A stretch of 64,000 nt of DNA from Candidatus Bipolaricaulota bacterium. GTDB taxonomy: Bacteria; Bipolaricaulota; Bipolaricaulia; RBG-16-55-9. Positions 62,214 through 64,000 of the stretch are shown piece by piece. Each line of letters opens with the position of its first letter. Positions within the stretch are counted from its first letter, which is position 1. The notes beneath the pieces were generated by a model. It had not been told where the DNA came from. It saw only the letters and a list, made by a program, of their open reading frames with translations, and ran no database searches. Both the position numbers and the translations under genes were made by a program. The stretch spans positions 1-64,000 of the forward strand of contig JAHEOA010000051.1 of the NCBI GenBank assembly GCA_018609825.1. Direction: 5' to 3'.

Positions 62214-64000
62214 ATGAGACGATTCCAGCCGGCGCGCCTGGGACTAATGTTCGTCTTGGGATTGGGACTGGCGCTGCTCGTGAGCGGGCTCCCATTAGAC
62301 ACCCCCGTACGGGCTCAGAACTCCGGCCAAGAGGAAGAGGAGACGGGGCCTCCCGATCTGGCCATCTCCGACGTTCAGCTTCTGGTCGACGGGTCGCCGA
62401 CGTTCTACTTGGAGGAGACCGGTCCGTCGGTGCGCATTGAAGCCACGCTGCGCAACAACGGCAATGGACCGGCCGATGAGTTCGACGTCGAGATCCGCTA
62501 TCGGCGCGAGGACGAGACGGACTTCCGCAGCACGGATCTGTGTCTGTTCACGCGATCGTCGTCCGAATGCGACAACCTGTCGCTTGCTGGTGGCGGCACC
62601 GATACCGCGATCGGGGTGCTGAACACGGGCGACCTCGACCCCGGTCGCTACATCATCCGCGTCGCGATCGATCCAGAGCACGCCGCGACGACGCCGGATG
62701 ACGACGTCCGCGAGACCTTGCTACTGACCGGCATTTCCACGCCGGAGTACCATCCGACCTCGATCTCGTTCAGTCCACCGTCTCCCATCCAAGCGGACAC
62801 GCCACTGACGGTGCGCGTCGACATCCGGAACACCGGCCGACCAGAAGCCCCGGAGCTCGAAGTCGTCTTTGAGCACTGCGTCCGCTCGCCCGTCTGTGTC
62901 AGCTACACGAGTCGCGGCTTTCCCAACAACGGCGTCAAGCGTCTCGATCCCGATGAGACCCGCGCCCTGAAACAGGGACGCCCGCTCTCGGTCTCGACCC
63001 GACTGGACACGGGCGACCTCAAGGTCGGCAACTATCTGTTCCGCGTCACGGTCCGTCCGGTGGGCGACGCGCCCGAGCTGGACAGCAACAACAATCAGAT
63101 GACCACCCGATTCACCATCGCGGGCGTCGACAACGGCCCGCCCTCACGAGACGGGCCGATACCGCAATGCCAGCTATCGGGCGACGTCATCACCCTCGGC
63201 AAGGGCGTCGGGACGCTCCGCTCCGACGGGCGGAGTCGCTCGGTTGAGGTTATCTACGTCGGCACGCGCTCTGAGGACGGGCAAGTGAGCCTGCACGCCC
63301 TCACGAAAGAGAGCTTTGAGAGCCCGACCGAAGACGGTACCTGCCAGGAACTCTCCGGGTCGCCGCTTCCGCTCCAGTCCGACATCGCCTCGTTCATCCT
63401 CGACCAGGACCTGAAGCTGCTCTTCATCGGCCTCACCAATGGCCAGCTTGTCGTCGTGGATGTCGATCGCGCCGACACGCTCTCGACCGTGTCGCGCCTG
63501 GTCAGCAGCTCCAGCCTGGACACGCTGGACACGCGCCTGACGGGCACCAGCAGCGGCCAGCTCTTTGTCGGGGTCCAGGCGCGCCGCCTCTATCGCCTGA
63601 ACGTCGACAAGGACCAACAGGGCAACGTCGTCTTCTCCAATCAAGAGCGGTGCGCCTCGGCCAATGCGCCGATTAACGGCGTCCGGCTCTTCCAGGGCAA
63701 CATCTACATGGCCGCGGGGAACACGCTGATGCGCATGGACGAGTCGCGCTGCAACGGCTCCACGACCACGATGTTCACGACATCCACCGAGATCCGCGAC
63801 TTTGCCGTCGGCCAGCTCACGTTCGGCATCACGCGCTCGCCGCGACTGTTGGTGGGCACTGCGGCGGGGCAGCTCCACGTGCTCAACGTCTTCGGCCAGG
63901 AGCTGGCCGACTCACCGATCGACTTCACGGGATCGGTGACGAGCCTCACGATAGACGACGGGGACCGAGCGGCGAGCAGCCAGAGCGAGACGGCTTTTGT
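62214..64000 (+). CDS. Exported CARDB protein with propeller-like domain, C-terminus beyond window
   Basis: Open from ATG 62214 (GAGGAGG upstream) to the right edge, 595 codons seen. A signal peptide (about 1-36) and a Glu-rich stretch precede two CARDB domains (about 48-175 and 183-303; the second closes with ELDSNNNQMTTRFTI). From about residue 320 the sequence turns into short repeated blades with L.....VY.GT/LF.GL/VG...G.L pattern (e.g. LFIGLTNGQLVVVDVDRAD, LLVGTAAGQLHVLNVFGQE), like a seven- or eight-blade beta-propeller (PQQ/WD type). Cysteines in the second CARDB domain (EHCVRSPVC) suggest a disulphide. With the giant CARDB protein it may build or bind a surface structure. Confidence 0.85.
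   Translation, partial: MRRFQPARLGLMFVLGLGLALLVSGLPLDTPVRAQNSGQEEEETGPPDLAISDVQLLVDGSPTFYLEETGPSVRIEATLRNNGNGPADEFDVEIRYRREDETDFRSTDLCLFTRSSSECDNLSLAGGGTDTAIGVLNTGDLDPGRYIIRVAIDPEHAATTPDDDVRETLLLTGISTPEYHPTSISFSPPSPIQADTPLTVRVDIRNTGRPEAPELEVVFEHCVRSPVCVSYTSRGFPNNGVKRLDPDETRALKQGRPLSVSTRLDTGDLKVGNYLFRVTVRPVGDAPELDSNNNQMTTRFTIAGVDNGPPSRDGPIPQCQLSGDVITLGKGVGTLRSDGRSRSVEVIYVGTRSEDGQVSLHALTKESFESPTEDGTCQELSGSPLPLQSDIASFILDQDLKLLFIGLTNGQLVVVDVDRADTLSTVSRLVSSSSLDTLDTRLTGTSSGQLFVGVQARRLYRLNVDKDQQGNVVFSNQERCASANAPINGVRLFQGNIYMAAGNTLMRMDESRCNGSTTTMFTTSTEIRDFAVGQLTFGITRSPRLLVGTAAGQLHVLNVFGQELADSPIDFTGSVTSLTIDDGDRAASSQSETAF

Overview
The window is a GC-rich, densely packed piece of a bacterial chromosome. 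No gap between genes exceeds about 300 bases. There is no sign of phage, insertion sequence, CRISPR array, tRNA or rRNA. The gene set points to a diderm (BamA, two Skp/OmpH-like proteins, a small C-terminal-Phe barrel candidate) that may lack LPS, because no lpx gene accompanies bamA-skp-fabZ. It also carries csaB with a DUF5693 membrane protein, an HrcA/CIRCE heat-shock operon, RqcH, and secreted CARDB-repeat proteins. This combination suggests a deep-branching anaerobic lineage; Bipolaricaulota (Acetothermia) is my best guess, by inference only. Peptide ABC ATPases, histidine ammonia-lyase, tryptophanase and nucleoside-salvage enzymes fit a peptide- and nucleoside-scavenging lifestyle.

Layout. 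1-5.8 kb (minus): a six-GAF diguanylate cyclase cut by the window edge, then era and hutH. 5.9-9.6 kb: a SpoU methyltransferase, then a minus-strand salvage operon deoC-upp-mtnA-class II aldolase. 9.8-16.1 kb: a secreted HlyD-like protein, rqcH-rhomboid, secG, two oligopeptide ABC ATPases and rdgB. 16.1-22.6 kb (minus): tpiA-mutM, then hrcA-grpE-dnaK-dnaJ behind a sigma70-type promoter and a CIRCE operator. 22.7-25 kb: an SPFH protein and tryptophanase. 25-28.6 kb (minus): DUF5693-csaB-rsmH. 28.8-31 kb: a small barrel candidate and recA-recX. 31-34.9 kb (minus): trpE-trpG-trpD-trpC, with trpE broken by an in-frame TAG.

35-53.8 kb (plus) is a rearranged division and cell-wall cluster: ftsL-ftsI, then yraN-comM-bamA-skp-skp-fabZ where mraY, murE and murF usually lie, then murD-ftsW-murG-murC-murB-ftsQ-ftsA-ftsZ. 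53.9-56.1 kb (minus): lspA-tmk-dnaN. 56.2-64 kb holds secreted proteins: a 1656-residue protein of 13 CARDB repeats, a small exported protein, and the start of a protein with two CARDB domains and a propeller-like region.

Two initiation modes seem to coexist. Many genes have clear Shine-Dalgarno sequences. At least seven start 5-8 bases after a -10-like hexamer and probably give leaderless mRNAs. All functional calls come from reading protein motifs by eye; no database search was run.
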